Of a stretch of DNA of 64,000 bases, positions 10,938-21,356 are shown in pieces. Source of the DNA: Tethya wilhelma. Its lineage: Eukaryota > Porifera > Demospongiae > Tethyida > Tethyidae. Location: contig CAXIPT010000001.1 of the NCBI GenBank assembly GCA_964030475.1, positions 7,468,179 to 7,532,178 on the forward strand, in the 5' to 3' direction. A program made the translations under genes and the position numbers. The notes beneath the pieces were generated by a model. The model had not been told where the DNA came from. It saw only the letters and a list, made by a program, of their open reading frames with translations, and did no database searches. Numbering within the stretch: position 1 is the first letter of the stretch; each line of letters opens with the position of its first letter.

Positions 10938-11398
10938 TGTTGGTGTTATTGTATACACTCTCACTAGAACTGAACTTGTGGTTAACTCTTTGTAAATATG
11001 TTACGTAACTAAAGTCCATCTGGTTTGAGAATGCCCGTAGAAAAAATCGAATAACTTTCTTATTATCCAACCGATTTCAAAATTTCAAGCACCATTGGCA
11101 AGCGATCAATCTCCCCACTCTTTTGGTTGCTTATTCAGCTCCCTACGCCTTACCAGTCAAAAGTTAGCTATTTTGTCCCATAGGAAAAGTATGGCATGAA
11201 TCTCATTATTTCACTTCCAGTGGCATTCTCAAACCAGATGGACTTTAGTATAGTAGTATTATTGTTACACAATCATTCATTTTTGTATAGAACCATTCTA
11301 GACCTGATTCTATCACGTGATCTTACATGTGCTCATGCAGATTGATCTTTGTTGAGTTGTGTTTTGTTGGCCATTAAGTTTCAAAGTGATTTCTAACA
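10938..11398 (+). repeat. Copia 3' LTR, interrupted by a miniature transposon
   Basis: Begins TGTTGGTG directly after the purine-rich tract and ends CTAACA. It matches the 5' LTR except for the insertion at 11012-11245 and a few substitutions. Confidence 0.9.
11012..11245. mobile_element. MITE with 24-bp inverted ends, TA target (family 1)
   Basis: 234 bp bounded by near-perfect inverted repeats starting AAGTCCATCTGGTTTGAGAA. It is flanked by TA on both sides, and the TA is single in the uninterrupted 5' LTR. No coding capacity. The TA target points to a Tc1/mariner-type parent. A diverged reverse-orientation relative lies at 35177-35350 in a KDM6 intron. Confidence 0.88.
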
Positions 11399-13520
11399 TA
11401 ATGAAGGCACCAAGGTGCATAACCCTTGGTGCGGGATACATATAATCAAACATCCACACCCACACCGACATTCACGTCCATACTCACATCCACATGTACC
11501 CATACACGTACACACACCCATACTCACATCCACACCCACCCACACCCATGCACAACTAAAATACATGACATACCTTCAAGAAAGACAATCATTCGTCGAA
11601 AGTCGGGGCTAGCCTTTTGCACACCTTGTAGGGAATACTGCCATCGCAAACAACACTTGGTTTGACTTTCCCACGTGTTTCTGCGATTCCATAAGCATCG
11701 ACAATAACCCAAGTGCTGTGAGAGCCATTGTTATTCAACTTCAATAATGAAAACAGTATTGCTTTCCACACCAACAGGCTGTGTAGTGGCAACTATGCAA
11801 GGTCAGGATCTAAAAGCGTTTCAACTATTTCAGCAGTTGTCAAGTGTTTCTTTTGTCTTGAGAAAATGGGTACACTGTCTGCATGTAACTCAACTATTTT
11901 TCGCTTTGGTTCAACCTTTTCCCTACATATAAAAAGAAAGAATGCTGAATTGACATGTGAGTATGAAACTTTGTACCAGTTGATCTCACTTTCTTCTTTA
12001 TGGGAGACTGTACATGAGAAAACTTCTTTAACAAGAGTCCATCATCAACTTCATCCATGACATCATCACTGTTTGATAAGAAGCCACAATAATCATTCAG
12101 AAGCAAAATAGCATAACTATAAAAGGGGAGGTGCTAGAGAACCATGCACCTTTGCAGGAAGCATAAAACTATAATCTGTATTTCTTACTTGTTTGCTGTT
12201 TAAAGATATGACTTAAACGCTTAGTAAAACAAACTTCAGAAAAGTTTAGTTTATGCTAAGTTGCTCGAGAGCAGCCAGCTTACTTCCAATTAAGAAGTCA
12301 CAATACAATACGTTCACAAAAAGTGGGCATTGCATATCAAAATATTTCAAAGTGCTGATCCTTTCAAAATTTGCTATCTGGCATTGCCAGAAATTGCAAT
12401 ACAAATAGAGGACATGTATGGAATGCCCACATACATGAATATGTGAATATCATTAAATCCAGAATTTTTCAAATTATCCAGAAGCGCTTGTGAAGACACA
12501 CTCCAGACCGCCAGAACTGACTACTAAGGACATAAAACTCTTCTTCTTGGAGCCAGAAAGCTAAATAGAGAGATTTATAAGTGATCTTTGATTTTAGCGA
12601 AATTGCTGAATCAGCAATATTGTGTGATGACGTAATTTATAATGATATCATAATAGCAGTTTAGTATAGTACTTTAAACTTGCCTGGAATATTCTGAGTT
12701 GGGTAAGCGTGACCTTCAAGACTATATTTGTGAAGTTTAACCCTTTGTTGGTCAATTGCAAGCCATACATCTGAAAATTTTTTCACAGTTAGCCTGCAAA
12801 CGCGGGATGTTTGGAAGAGGTCCGGACCAAAATTAACTAGCACAATACGGAGAGGTCGAGTGGAGTAATAGTTAACAAACTTTTGTTTCTGGAATATTCT
12901 GAGAGTAAAGGTTAGACTTAAAAGTTTTTTGCAAGAAGTAAGTATTATGTCTAGATGTAAAACCAGGCCATACATTTCAAGAAAGTACTTTGGAAAGGGT
13001 TGATTCCAGTTAAGCGCCTATCACTCTAGTACTTAAGAGCGGAAGTAGTATACGGAGAGATTAAGTAAAATTATTTTCCGTGTCGGCGTATTTCTGGCAA
13101 TGGCTAGCTAGGCCGCTAGCAATGGCTAGCTAGGCCGCTAGCAATGTGAGTCCAGAGGAAAGCTTACACAATTGTCTGGCACACATACACAACAGTTACT
13201 TTGCTTTAATATGATACTACGATATCATACTTACTTACCTTCACTGTGGGAAGGAGAGAGACAGGGCTTTTTAACACATCTGCAGCGAGATTGAAAAGAT
13301 CACTAAGAGCGGGCAAAAAAGCAGTAGCTACGAGTTACCTTCGTTGAATATCTTCCTCTCCGCTGCTGATTTCAATGGGATTGTCCTTTTCACCATCCAT
13401 ATCTCGTAGGATTCTAGTAGATCTATGATCACACAAAGACAGCCTCCATTATTCTTCAGTCTTTGCTGACATGAGGCGCTTTGAAAGGCTCACGTGAGTC
13501 CACGTTCCGTTTCCGTGTCA
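11399..13520. other. Transposon-flanking, mostly non-coding stretch
   Basis: Contains a CA/CCA-rich simple repeat (about 11450-11560), a decayed minus-strand reading-frame fragment (11590-12060) and a 22-bp direct duplication at 13099-13142 (aatggctagctaggccgcta unit). Open frames such as the minus-strand one at 12661-12975 have no recognisable motif. I see no RNA gene. Confidence 0.6.
11590..12060 (-). pseudogene. Unrecognised decayed coding fragment
   Basis: Protein-like minus-strand frames follow one another with shifts: an acidic/basic block (DEVDDGLLLKKFSHVQ) near 12050-11990; then EPKRKIVELHADSVPIFSR and TAEIVETLLDPDLA ending in TAG near 11790; then GVESNTVFIIEVE and GSHSTWVIVDAYGIAETRGK near 11750-11650 in other frames. 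Composition looks like former coding sequence rather than random DNA, but I do not recognise the family. It could be part of another transposon, since both sides are transposon-derived. Confidence 0.35.
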
Positions 13521-13523
13521 GTT

Positions 13524-14830
13524 TCAGTATTCAGTTTCCACCTTTTCCATTCGCCCCTTCACATCACCTCTCGATGCAGCATTAGCTGATATCTGCTTTT
13601 CTTGTCGTTCCAGTGTGCATGCCCTGTCATACAACTCATTAAAGCTTTCTGTTGTCTTTGGAGCTCCCAGTTTCCTTTGCCACTTGGCATGTAGGGCTTG
13701 AAAGAATCTGCCTTTGAGTAGGCAATCAAATTCTTTACTGTTAGCTTTCGGGAAGGTTCTCCTCCCTAACCGTTGCAACTCAATTCCAAGCTGCTCAACT
13801 GACTGCTGCTCTTGCATTTTCTGGTGGAACTCTATGACCCGTAGCTCTTCAATGTCTACTGGCTTGAAACGTTTCCTTAGAGCTTGAACGGCCTCCTCAT
13901 ATTTCGACTTTTCATTGGAGGGTAGCATTAGGAACACTTGTTGGGCGGTCTTTGTTAAAGGTGCTATTGCACGGAAGCGGCAACTTTTTGAAAAAATGGC
14001 CCAAAAATCAATACTGAAATTTCATTGTTTGAAAATACGTCATTGGAATGCAATTTGCGCTCCTATTTTCGCGTTGAGTCCAACGTACGCATAATTTTTC
14101 TTTGTGACCACGTGGCAAGCTGCAGCTATTTGACATACTTATACACTTAGACTTACACTCATTTAGCTTCTTTCTTCCCCGTTCCTTCTCTTGGTGTGCT
14201 TCTACTGCTCATAATGTCTTGTAAGCGTTCAAATTCAAACTGCACGTGGTCGCACATTTTAATACACGCATATTGTTCTACGCACATTATGGCTTCACTA
14301 CGCGGTGTAAATTACTACGCGTACAACTTCCGTGCAATAGCACCTTTAAGTGCAGCTTTAATTGGGAGAGCCTTTGCTCATTACTCCAGTTTGCAAGTGC
14401 AGCACGTTCTTCAAACAGTTCAATCCATTAATCAAAATTGTCTTTCCTCATTGTAAGGTTCCTCTCCATTGAAAGGGGTTAGAGGTGGAAGTGTTCGAGC
14501 AGTGGCAGCTTGTGCTTGTGCTGCCAACATTTGAGTCTGAGCTTGGAGTAATTTAGTCATTGACTCCACCAAACCGCTTTGGTTTGTTTGTTCATCTGTA
14601 TTCACTCTCTGTATGAGTGGTGGTGGGTTGGAGAACCTTTGTTCATCACAACCACCAGGTACGAATGCTACCTGCTCATTTGGTTGTGGGAATGGTGGTG
14701 GGTTGGAAAACCTTTGTTCATTACGACCACCAGGTATAATTTGCTCGTTTAAATGTGCGAGTGGACTTTGGGCAGTAGCCGACACCAGTGTAGCGTCCTC
14801 ACTCGGCTTTGCCTCGAACTTTGTGCACAT
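13524..14830 (-). pseudogene. Ty3/gypsy-like gag remnant split by a MITE
   Basis: Two minus-strand blocks belong to one gag-like protein. The upstream block (14830-14432) is Gln/Pro-rich and ends LPPLTPFNGEEPYNEE; the frame then shifts and continues (WIELFEERAALANWSNEQ) up to a TTAA at 14346-14349. A 387-bp miniature element intervenes. Beyond it, from TTAA at 13955-13958, the same protein continues (KTAQQVFLMLP, YEEAVQALRKRFKPVDIEE, GIELQRLGRRTFP), the usual retrotransposon gag capsid pattern, to about 13524. The join across the MITE is in frame once one TTAA is dropped; other frameshifts remain. No protease or polymerase is visible nearby. A possible N-terminal extension in another frame runs up to about 15084. 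Confidence 0.7.
13959..14345. mobile_element. MITE with TTAA target duplication
   Basis: 387 bp bounded by a perfect 19-bp inverted repeat (AGGTGCTATTGCACGGAAG and its complement) and flanked on both sides by TTAA (13955-13958 and 14346-14349). TTAA duplication is typical of piggyBac-type elements. No transposase inside. It interrupts a gag reading frame. Confidence 0.88.
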
Positions 14831-15226
14831 TGCTCTTGAGTGTGATATTGCTGGCTACTCTCAGTGGCCTGTGCAGGACAATGGCCACTGTCTAGGTCCA
14901 ACCTGAGACTATGCTCCATAGTTTGTGGAAACCCTTGGAGTGCCATGTTTGCACTAGAGAGGGGTTCTGGTCTAAATTCCACCCCTTGTCGCATGGGGGA
15001 GGCTCTGCCACAGAGTGATGGCCAGTGTTGCCTACGGGTGTCTGAACATAGTTCTGGACAGTCCAGAACTCTACAGTGCAGCATGTATTAAGTCATGATG
15101 TCTTACAGGCCACATGGCACACAGGCCACATGGTCTTGTCTGGAGGATCCCATAATATACCTATATATACTCCGGGTACATAGTTGTGTCCAGAGGATCC
15201 CATAAAATACACACAGGGCACATATA
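14831..15226. other. Region between gag remnant and Tc1/mariner copy 2
   Basis: Non-coding apart from a possible shifted N-terminal gag extension on the minus strand. It contains short imperfect direct repeats (gccacatgg near 15110-15140; gaggatcccata near 15144 and 15193), possibly the leader or LTR edge of the gag element, but I cannot define its boundaries. Confidence 0.4.
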
Positions 15227-15259
15227 CAGTACAGACAAAAAAAAAGTTGACAAAATTTC
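15227..15259 (+). repeat. Left terminal inverted repeat, Tc1/mariner copy 2
   Basis: 33 bp: CAGTACAGAC, nine A, GTTGACAAAATTTC. It is the exact inverse of 20101-20133; beyond it the two ends diverge. Confidence 0.92.
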
Positions 15260-15424
15260 CTCTGCAGGGATGTATTTTACATTGCGGAATAAATTAGCTC
15301 AGTAAAGTCCAGCTTGAAGTATTGTTCGTAACAAACTTTGCTTCGGTTTGCTTTGGTATGAAAAAAACTTCGAAAAGTTTTCAAAAGCATGAAATGGCTT
15401 CAGTAGTTTACCACACCTAATTTA

Positions 15425-15552
15425 GTAAAAGTTTGGTCCAAACTTCGGGTGAACTTAGTAAAAGTTCGGTCCAAACTTCGGGTGAACTTAGTAAAAGTTT
15501 GGTCCAAACTTCGGGTGAACTTCACTCCAAACCAAACTTCGGGTGAACTTCG
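15425..15552 (+). repeat. Subterminal tandem repeats, Tc1/mariner copy 2
   Basis: Four units around ccaaacttcgggtgaac separated by ttagtaaaagtttggt or close variants, just upstream of the transposase frame. Same arrangement as 3580-3720 in copy 1, with a few base differences. Confidence 0.75.
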
Positions 15553-15603
15553 GCTATGTATATAGCTACAACTATAGTCACAGCAGTAAAACTAATACCA
15601 AAA

Positions 15604-16614
15604 ATGACCAAGCTTAAGGTGGAAGCAAAGAAAATGATCCTAAAGCTTTACTCCAGAGACTGGAGTTGCGCTGATATTGCCAAAGTACTATGTACAGAGC
15701 ATGACATTGACGTTTCACGTCAAGCCATCAATCGCTTCATCCGCCAGTACAAACACCGAAACTCACTAACCAGAGCATATGGATCAGGACGCCCAAGCAA
15801 GTTTACGCCTGATGTTATGCGCATGATTGAGGCAAAGATGACAGCAGATGATGAAACGACAGCTATTCAATTGCAAGAACTTCTTTGCCGCAGTGGAATA
15901 CATGTTAGTCTATCCACAGTGAAAAACTATCGAACTCAACTTGGCTGGACATTTCATGGGACTCGGTACTGCCAAATGATTAGAGAGCCCAACAAAGTGA
16001 AACGTCTGCAATTTGCTCTTCAGTGTCAGCAACAGGGAGATGATTTTCATGATGTTATATGGAGTGATGAAACATCTGTCCAACTAGAGTGTCATACAAG
16101 GCACAGCTTTCGGAAAAGGGGTGTAAAACCAAGACTGAAACCACGGCCTAAACACCCAATAAAGGTTCATGTCTGGGCAGGGATAAGCAAACGAGGTGCC
16201 ACTCGAGTGTGTGTGTTTGAAGGGAAAATGGATGCTCCATTTTACATTGAGATTCTGAGACAGTACCTGCTTCCTTTCATAGCGTTATGGTTTCCTTCTA
16301 CACACAGATTTATGCAAGATAACGATCCGAAACACACGTCCCGTACAGCCAAGGAATTTTTTGCTCAACATTCAGTGAACTGGTGGAAAACGCCGCCTGA
16401 GTCCCCTGACATGAATCCAATAGAGAATTTATGGCATGAAATGAAGGACTATATTCGCCGTACCGTAAAGCCTCACACTAAACAGCAGTTGGTTGATGGC
16501 ATTAAGCAATTCTGGGAAACAGTCGACAGAAATAAGTGCTGCCGTTATATCAATCACATCCACAAAGTAATACCTAAAGTCATAGAAAACTCTGGGAATG
16601 CAACTGGATACTAA
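15604..16614 (+). CDS. Tc1/mariner DD34E transposase, copy 2
   Basis: Same protein as in copy 1. The frame is open from 15556, but the ATG at 15604 in context AAAATGACC is preferred; the upstream 16 residues (MYIATTIVTAVKL...) lie in the promoter-like repeat edge. N-terminal helix-turn-helix domains bind the inverted repeats in this family; the DDE triad is present with 34 residues between the last Asp and the Glu. The end (KVIPKVIENSGNATGY) is followed directly by TAA. No intron and no lesion. That two copies keep identical protein sequences is evidence of recent spread rather than of selection at this locus. Confidence 0.94.
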   Translation: MTKLKVEAKKMILKLYSRDWSCADIAKVLCTEHDIDVSRQAINRFIRQYKHRNSLTRAYGSGRPSKFTPDVMRMIEAKMTADDETTAIQLQELLCRSGIHVSLSTVKNYRTQLGWTFHGTRYCQMIREPNKVKRLQFALQCQQQGDDFHDVIWSDETSVQLECHTRHSFRKRGVKPRLKPRPKHPIKVHVWAGISKRGATRVCVFEGKMDAPFYIEILRQYLLPFIALWFPSTHRFMQDNDPKHTSRTAKEFFAQHSVNWWKTPPESPDMNPIENLWHEMKDYIRRTVKPHTKQQLVDGIKQFWETVDRNKCCRYINHIHKVIPKVIENSGNATGY

Positions 16615-17406
16615 GAATCTTACAGCATGCATACAACTACACTGCAATGCAGCATGTGTTTTGTAATATTTATCCTGTACTTGTCAAATTGAATTGAAAG
16701 AATTATTTACACATGCTGATGGATCTTTGCAAGTATCTGGGGGAAATAGCATTGCGCATGCTTCTCATTAGCTTGTTTTTAACTGAATAGTAAAGTAAAT
16801 AGGCAACTATCATTTTCCCAGGGTCTTACTAGCTTTTTTGCGGACATCCTAAGGTTCTTTTGCTTTTGTTTAAGGAATGGTGCCAGATTTTGTCAGGAAA
16901 CCTTCGTGAACTTAGAGAAAATGGCTTTCATCTTGATAACATTCACATAATGTCAGCTAAAATTCTTGGTTTATGCTGCTTGGAAATGAGAATGGGGCAG
17001 TTTAGAGTGCAATGCCGTAAACATGAATGATCATGATTATGCATCCACCAATAATTATTGTCCATAAAAATCTTTTGATTAATTTTGTTGTAGCACTTGA
17101 AACACTGGCAGCTATACTAGCCACGTAGTTTTGATAAGACTTGTGAAATGGCAGCAGCTTCACCATAAGGGCAAGGAATTGTGGTTGAGTTTGAGCCACT
17201 TTAAAAGCTACAGTGTACATTAATTGGCTATATTATAATAACACTTGAAACTCTGGCACAATTTTAAGGACCACACTAGAGCACGCACAGCCTCACCAGA
17301 AGGGCAAGGAATTGTGGTTGAGTTTGAGCCACTAATTAGCTACATTGGTTAATAACACTTGAAACTCTGGCACAATTTTAAGGACCACACTAGAGTAGCT
17401 GAATAC

Positions 17407-17414
17407 TATAAATA
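17407..17414 (+). promoter_or_regulatory. TATA box of the BEN-domain gene
   Basis: TATAAATA, 50 bp before the chosen ATG at 17464. Directly upstream, a block of about 45 bp (gaaactctggcacaatttta...) is present twice (about 17245-17285 and 17360-17400), possibly a duplicated promoter element. Both features are also in copy 1. Confidence 0.65.
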
Positions 17415-17463
17415 CAGGCCTCATGCATGCATGCACAGCCAGTCATTCAGTTTGTTTGGAGAA

Positions 17464-19350
17464 ATGGAAAAGTCTAAGTCCAAAGATGACTATTTGTTTG
17501 TAACTTGGGAAGGCAATGGTAGTAAGAGGTATGATGGAAAAACCCACAAAATTCATAGAGATACACTGGTGGATCCACCAGCAAACCTAAGAGAACCTGG
17601 TCAACCAGTTACAGTGTACTGGCCTCATGGGAAAAAAAAATTTTGGAAGGCATTATTGGCTGAAGACAAGAAGAAGCCAGAAACAAAGCTTCCTGTCAAG
17701 CGACAACACTCTAAAGACAAGAAGGAGCCAGAAACAAAGCTTCCTGTCAAGCGACAACATGGACACTCTAAAGACAACAAGAAGCCCTCTCCTAAACGCC
17801 GCAAAGAGGGTGCAATGTTCCTATCAAATGGTAAGTATTGCAGTCAATGTGTATGTTTGTAATTTAGGTTCCCAGCTAATCTAGTTGCAAGGGTGTTTGC
17901 TGGCTTCATAGCAAAGCATCCTATAAGATCTGAAAAAATAGTCTGTCTAACATCATCCCTAATTTAACTATTGATGCAGATGCTGCTGAACCTAACACTG
18001 CTGTACCTGTGACCACCAGAGCTTCACAAACTGATGAAGCAGAACCTACCACACATTGCCAATCAGTGAACACTAACAAAGCTACTGTCAACATGGCTTC
18101 TCAAACAAGCCAAACTTTTCTACCAGGTAATTAATGTATTGCATGAATGTACATGTGATTTGTTGTATCAATGTACTGATCTTCAACAATTTTTAAACAC
18201 AGACTCAGAGCGTGTGTTTGAGAAAATGTGCACTATGGACACCAAACTTCAAACTATTGAAAAAAAACTTGATCTATTGATGCCAACAAATTCAGCCACT
18301 GCTGCACAGCAACCTGCTCTCGATCCAGAAATTGAAGAAGCTTTGAGTATTATCTCGGAATCACTGTCATCACACGAACAAGGAATGTCACTCCAGATGC
18401 AACTGCAACCACATAAGCACTCTCCACAAGTATTCAAAGATCCATCTCAGGGATTTATGGAACAACAATCCAGCGGCATGGGGTTGCAGCCCACACAGCA
18501 GTACAGTGATGTGTTCCAGCAGCAAACGCAATCACAGCAGGTCACGCTGACTCAGCAACCCGGAACTTCGTTCCAGCAGCAGCCAGAAACTTCATTCCAG
18601 CAGCAGCCCGGAACTTCGTTCCAGCAGCAGCCAGAAACTTCCTTCCAGCAGCAGCCCGGAACTTCGTTTCAGCAGCAGCCAGAAACTTCCTTCCAGCAGC
18701 AGCCCGGAACTTCGTTTCAGCAGCAGGCAGAAACTTCCTTCCAGCAGCAGGCAGAAACTTCCTTCCAGCAGCAGCCAGAAACTTCCTTCCAGCAGCAGCC
18801 CGGAACTTCATTCCAGCAGCAGCCCGGAACTTCGTTCCAGCAGCAGTCATTCCAGCAGCAGCCCGGAACTTCCTTCCAGCAGCAGCCCGGAACTTCCTTC
18901 CAGCAGCAGCCCGGAACTTCATTCCAGCAGCAGCCTGGACCAGTATTTCAGCAGCAGCCTGGACCATCAAGTCAACGTGCTGTTACCCCACCTCTTTTGC
19001 CTGAAGAATGGCTCCTACAACTAGCCCTTCCATCGACTCCCCAACAAAAGAAAATAGATAAAATTATATCTCAAGAAAAGTTCAAACTACCGAAAAATAG
19101 TGGACGATTAGCCGTAGCCCTTGCTGTGTATGTTTTTTTTGGAGAAGAGGTCATGGCCAGATCTTCTATTAAAGGTGACCGTGGACGACTTGATGTGCTA
19201 GACCCTGACAAGATGGAGGAGATCGAGGATATCATTATCCGAAAGTACCGAGGAAAGGTTGCCAATGTAAAAGACACATGGAAATCATGCAGGGATTCAA
19301 TTAACAACAAATGTAAAGATCTAAGGAAGACCCCCAAACTCAAGAACTAG
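17464..19350 (+). CDS. BEN-domain, Gln-rich protein carried by Tc1/mariner copy 2
   Basis: Three exons: 17464-17830, 17980-18126 and 18203-19350, all GT-AG with phase 1 junctions, giving 553 residues. The N-terminal part (about 1-60) has DDYLFVTWEGNGSKRYDGK and GQPVTVYWPHGKKKFWKALL, which resembles a small beta-barrel (Tudor-like) fold; that is a guess. A Lys/Pro-rich nuclear-localisation-like stretch follows. The middle has about 18 copies of an 8-residue unit (TSFQQQPE or TSFQQQPG, 24 bp each). The last 100 residues (RLAVALAVYVFFGEEVMARS ... RKYRGKVANVKDTWKSCRDS) match the BEN domain pattern, a DNA- or protein-binding fold of chromatin factors such as BANP and NAC1. Role unknown: it may help target or regulate transposition, or silence host chromatin. 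Confidence 0.82.
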
Positions 19351-20100
19351 TTACTTCATTGACATTGATTTTTTTGCTGTTTTGTGCTTTGAGTTGAGTT
19401 GTGTTGGGTTTGTTAAAAGAAACATTATCTATTATAATAATGAAGGGAACACATAGTGATATTAGGAATACAACCTTCCATGATTTGGTGGGCTGTGGCA
19501 TGTCAGTGTGTACTAAAACCACAATGTTTGTAAGCTCAAAACTGCATGCAAAAGAGAAAGAGCTAAATTGTAGCTTTAGAAAAAGCTACTATTTAGCCCA
19601 TTCTCATGGTAACGGACATTCTCTCCTAATTAAATAGACAAGAACATAAAGAGTCTATAAAATAAGCATACCGAGGTACGCTTACAGTAAAAAAGAATCA
19701 AGAGGACTGTTTTGTATCCATCGCCATTTTCGTTCTTAAAATTGAATGTGTTACATTTATTTATTCGGACAATTAATATTCCACTCTTTCGGACTTTATT
19801 ACTGTATAATGTTTTTACTATTCTAATTATTCTAAAGTTAAGAGTAAATACGGTAAATCCCATAAGTGAAGTTTTGAAGAAGCCTTTAAACATACTTTGG
19901 CAAACTTTACCTCTACTGCATCTTTACTTCACCATTACTTCACCATTACTTCACCTACACTTCACCTTTACTTCGCTAAGAAGCCTTACACTTAAACCCG
20001 AAGTTTTTAGTGAAGTAAGGGGTAAAACTACGGTATAAGTATACTTCACCTGTAGGCGAAGTACAAAAAACTACTGTGTGTAATTTCGCCAGTACTTTCC

Positions 20101-20133
20101 GAAATTTTGTCAACTTTTTTTTTGTCTGTACTG
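20101..20133 (-). repeat. Right terminal inverted repeat, Tc1/mariner copy 2
   Basis: Exact inverse of 15227-15259, ending ...GTCTGTACTG and followed by the TA at 20134-20135. Confidence 0.92.
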
Positions 20134-20925
20134 TAATTTATACATATGCTCTTGCTACTAGAAAAGAAGAAAACACAAAAATTATTAACACAAAAAACTC
20201 TGGTTTTACGGTAGATGTTTTGCTCACCACATGTGTTGTAAAGGGTCCTGCTTGGCTCCTGGTTTTCACCACACTCTTCTCTACACACCATTGTTGAGTC
20301 CGTTGGTTTGTCACACTCTTCAGAGGAGGGACTAATGCAGGCAGTACACCGTGTACACCTGTTGGCTTGATTGTAGCAACGCTCGCAAATACCATCACAA
20401 GCTGAAAAGAAAAAACAAAACTGAAATGCTTTTGAAACGATACCTCAAAGGGAAAAAAAACCTTCCATATTCAGTAGAAGTAAACGTACGCTCATCACAG
20501 ATGTCCGTTCCAGTGGTATTGTCGTTGCAAGTCAGACAGCCAGTGTAATTTGAGTCCCTGATGTCAAACCTGTCTGGCGGCTGGGGCGAGGGGGATGTCA
20601 CCAACGCACCACCACGACACTCAATCACATCCCTCCTCTCTTCACTCTCACCGAAGACAGACACAATGGCACTCTCTAGTTCAGCCTCGCCATTGAATTG
20701 TAGACAGTTGATGGAGATATTGTATTCCTCGTACACTTCATTCTCCAGTTTACTGTAGAAGGCTTGCTGGTGTAGCTCACACAGCGACTGTGGTGATTTG
20801 GTTTCACATGATTCAGCTGACTGAGAAGTGGTTCCCTCGCCGTGCTCGCCCTCGGCACTATTAGCAGGTACAGAGAAGAAGAGAGCTAAACAAGCTACGC
20901 TCACCAATACTACTCTTCGCCTCAT
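20134..20925 (-). CDS. Secreted cysteine-rich protein, 3' end at the transposon
   Basis: Unrecognised. The ATG at 20925 starts a clear signal peptide (MRRRVVLVSVACLALFFSVP). Exon 1 runs to 20490 with a GTACGT donor; exon 2 starts at 20401 after a strong pyrimidine-tract acceptor, in frame. The mature protein has an acidic N-terminal part with N-glycosylation sites (NIS, NYT, NTT) and then closely spaced cysteines (CDGICERCYNQANRCTRCTAC). Exon 2 may end at 20228, where TGTG|GTGAGC is a good donor. If it is not spliced there, the frame stays open across 20134 into the Tc1/mariner end and stops at 20046, which would give a transposon-encoded C-terminus. The original last exon is not visible, so the gene may be truncated. 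It is divergent from DJ-1 with about 430 bp between starts. Confidence 0.65.
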
Positions 20926-21356
20926 TGTGAAAGTGTCTCTACTGTGATCTACAGGATGCTTTCACATGAAGACAGGGCTCTGTTTCCTCTCAAACCGTAG
21001 CTAGAGAACCCCCGCCCATTAACGCACGTGATGCAGCCCCGCCTACTCCACTTCTTTACATCTGTACAGCTGTTCTGAGTCTGAGACAGAGAGTCCTGCT
21101 GAAGTGTTTTCAGGTACAGACGATTGGCTTCGTATGTATGTCTTGAATGGACCATCATATGTTACCTTTATTACATAATATATTGGCCAGATTTTACTGC
21201 TAGCTGTTTCTATGTCGAGATTGTATAAGATGGGCATTAATTAGAACACAATATGGTATGTATGTATGCACATTCACAAGCATTGCTTGTGCATTATCTA
21301 TGATTGTGTATGTTGCTCATGCCGCGCCACACACACTCACACAGACCTCCTCCACT

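Larger units (their letters stand above)
7448..11398 (+). mobile_element. Ty1/copia-type LTR retrotransposon, degenerate
   Basis: LTRs of 225 bp flank gag-protease-integrase-RT-RNase H in copia order. Both LTRs begin TGTTGGTG and end CTAACA. The 3' LTR is interrupted by a 234-bp miniature transposon; removing it and one TA gives exactly 225 bp. The LTRs differ at several bases (for example gttgggttg against gttgagttg), so the insertion is not recent. The interior has premature stops, a frameshift and a deletion of the N-terminal half of reverse transcriptase, so it is dead. The five bases next to each LTR (taaca left, taatg right) do not match, so I cannot confirm a target-site duplication; the flanks may have rearranged. 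Confidence 0.92.
15227..20133 (+). mobile_element. Tc1/mariner element with BEN-domain gene, copy 2 (complete)
   Basis: 4907 bp bounded by identical 33-bp terminal inverted repeats (15227-15259 and 20101-20133) and flanked by TA (15225-15226, 20134-20135). It carries a DD34E transposase next to the left end and, downstream in the same orientation, a three-exon gene with its own TATA box encoding a Gln-rich BEN-domain protein. Autonomous Tc1/mariner elements are usually 1.2-2.5 kb with one gene, so this is unusually large. Both genes are open and the protein-coding parts of the two copies are nearly identical, suggesting recent activity. Subterminal direct repeats lie inside the left end, and cttcacc-type repeats lie inside the right end at about 19925-20060. 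Confidence 0.92.

Noticed and set aside
7443..11403. Target-site duplication for the copia element
   Set aside because: The flanking bases (taaca and taatg) agree at only three of five positions.
11415..11665. His/Thr-rich plus-strand open frames
   Set aside because: Translation of the CA-rich simple repeat.
12661..12975. 104-codon minus-strand open frame
   Set aside because: No motif, biased composition and no splice partner; probably chance.
18542..18970. Ala/Arg-rich minus-strand open frame over the Gln repeats
   Set aside because: Mirror of the BEN-protein repeat, which has supported exons, promoter and a C-terminal domain on the plus strand.
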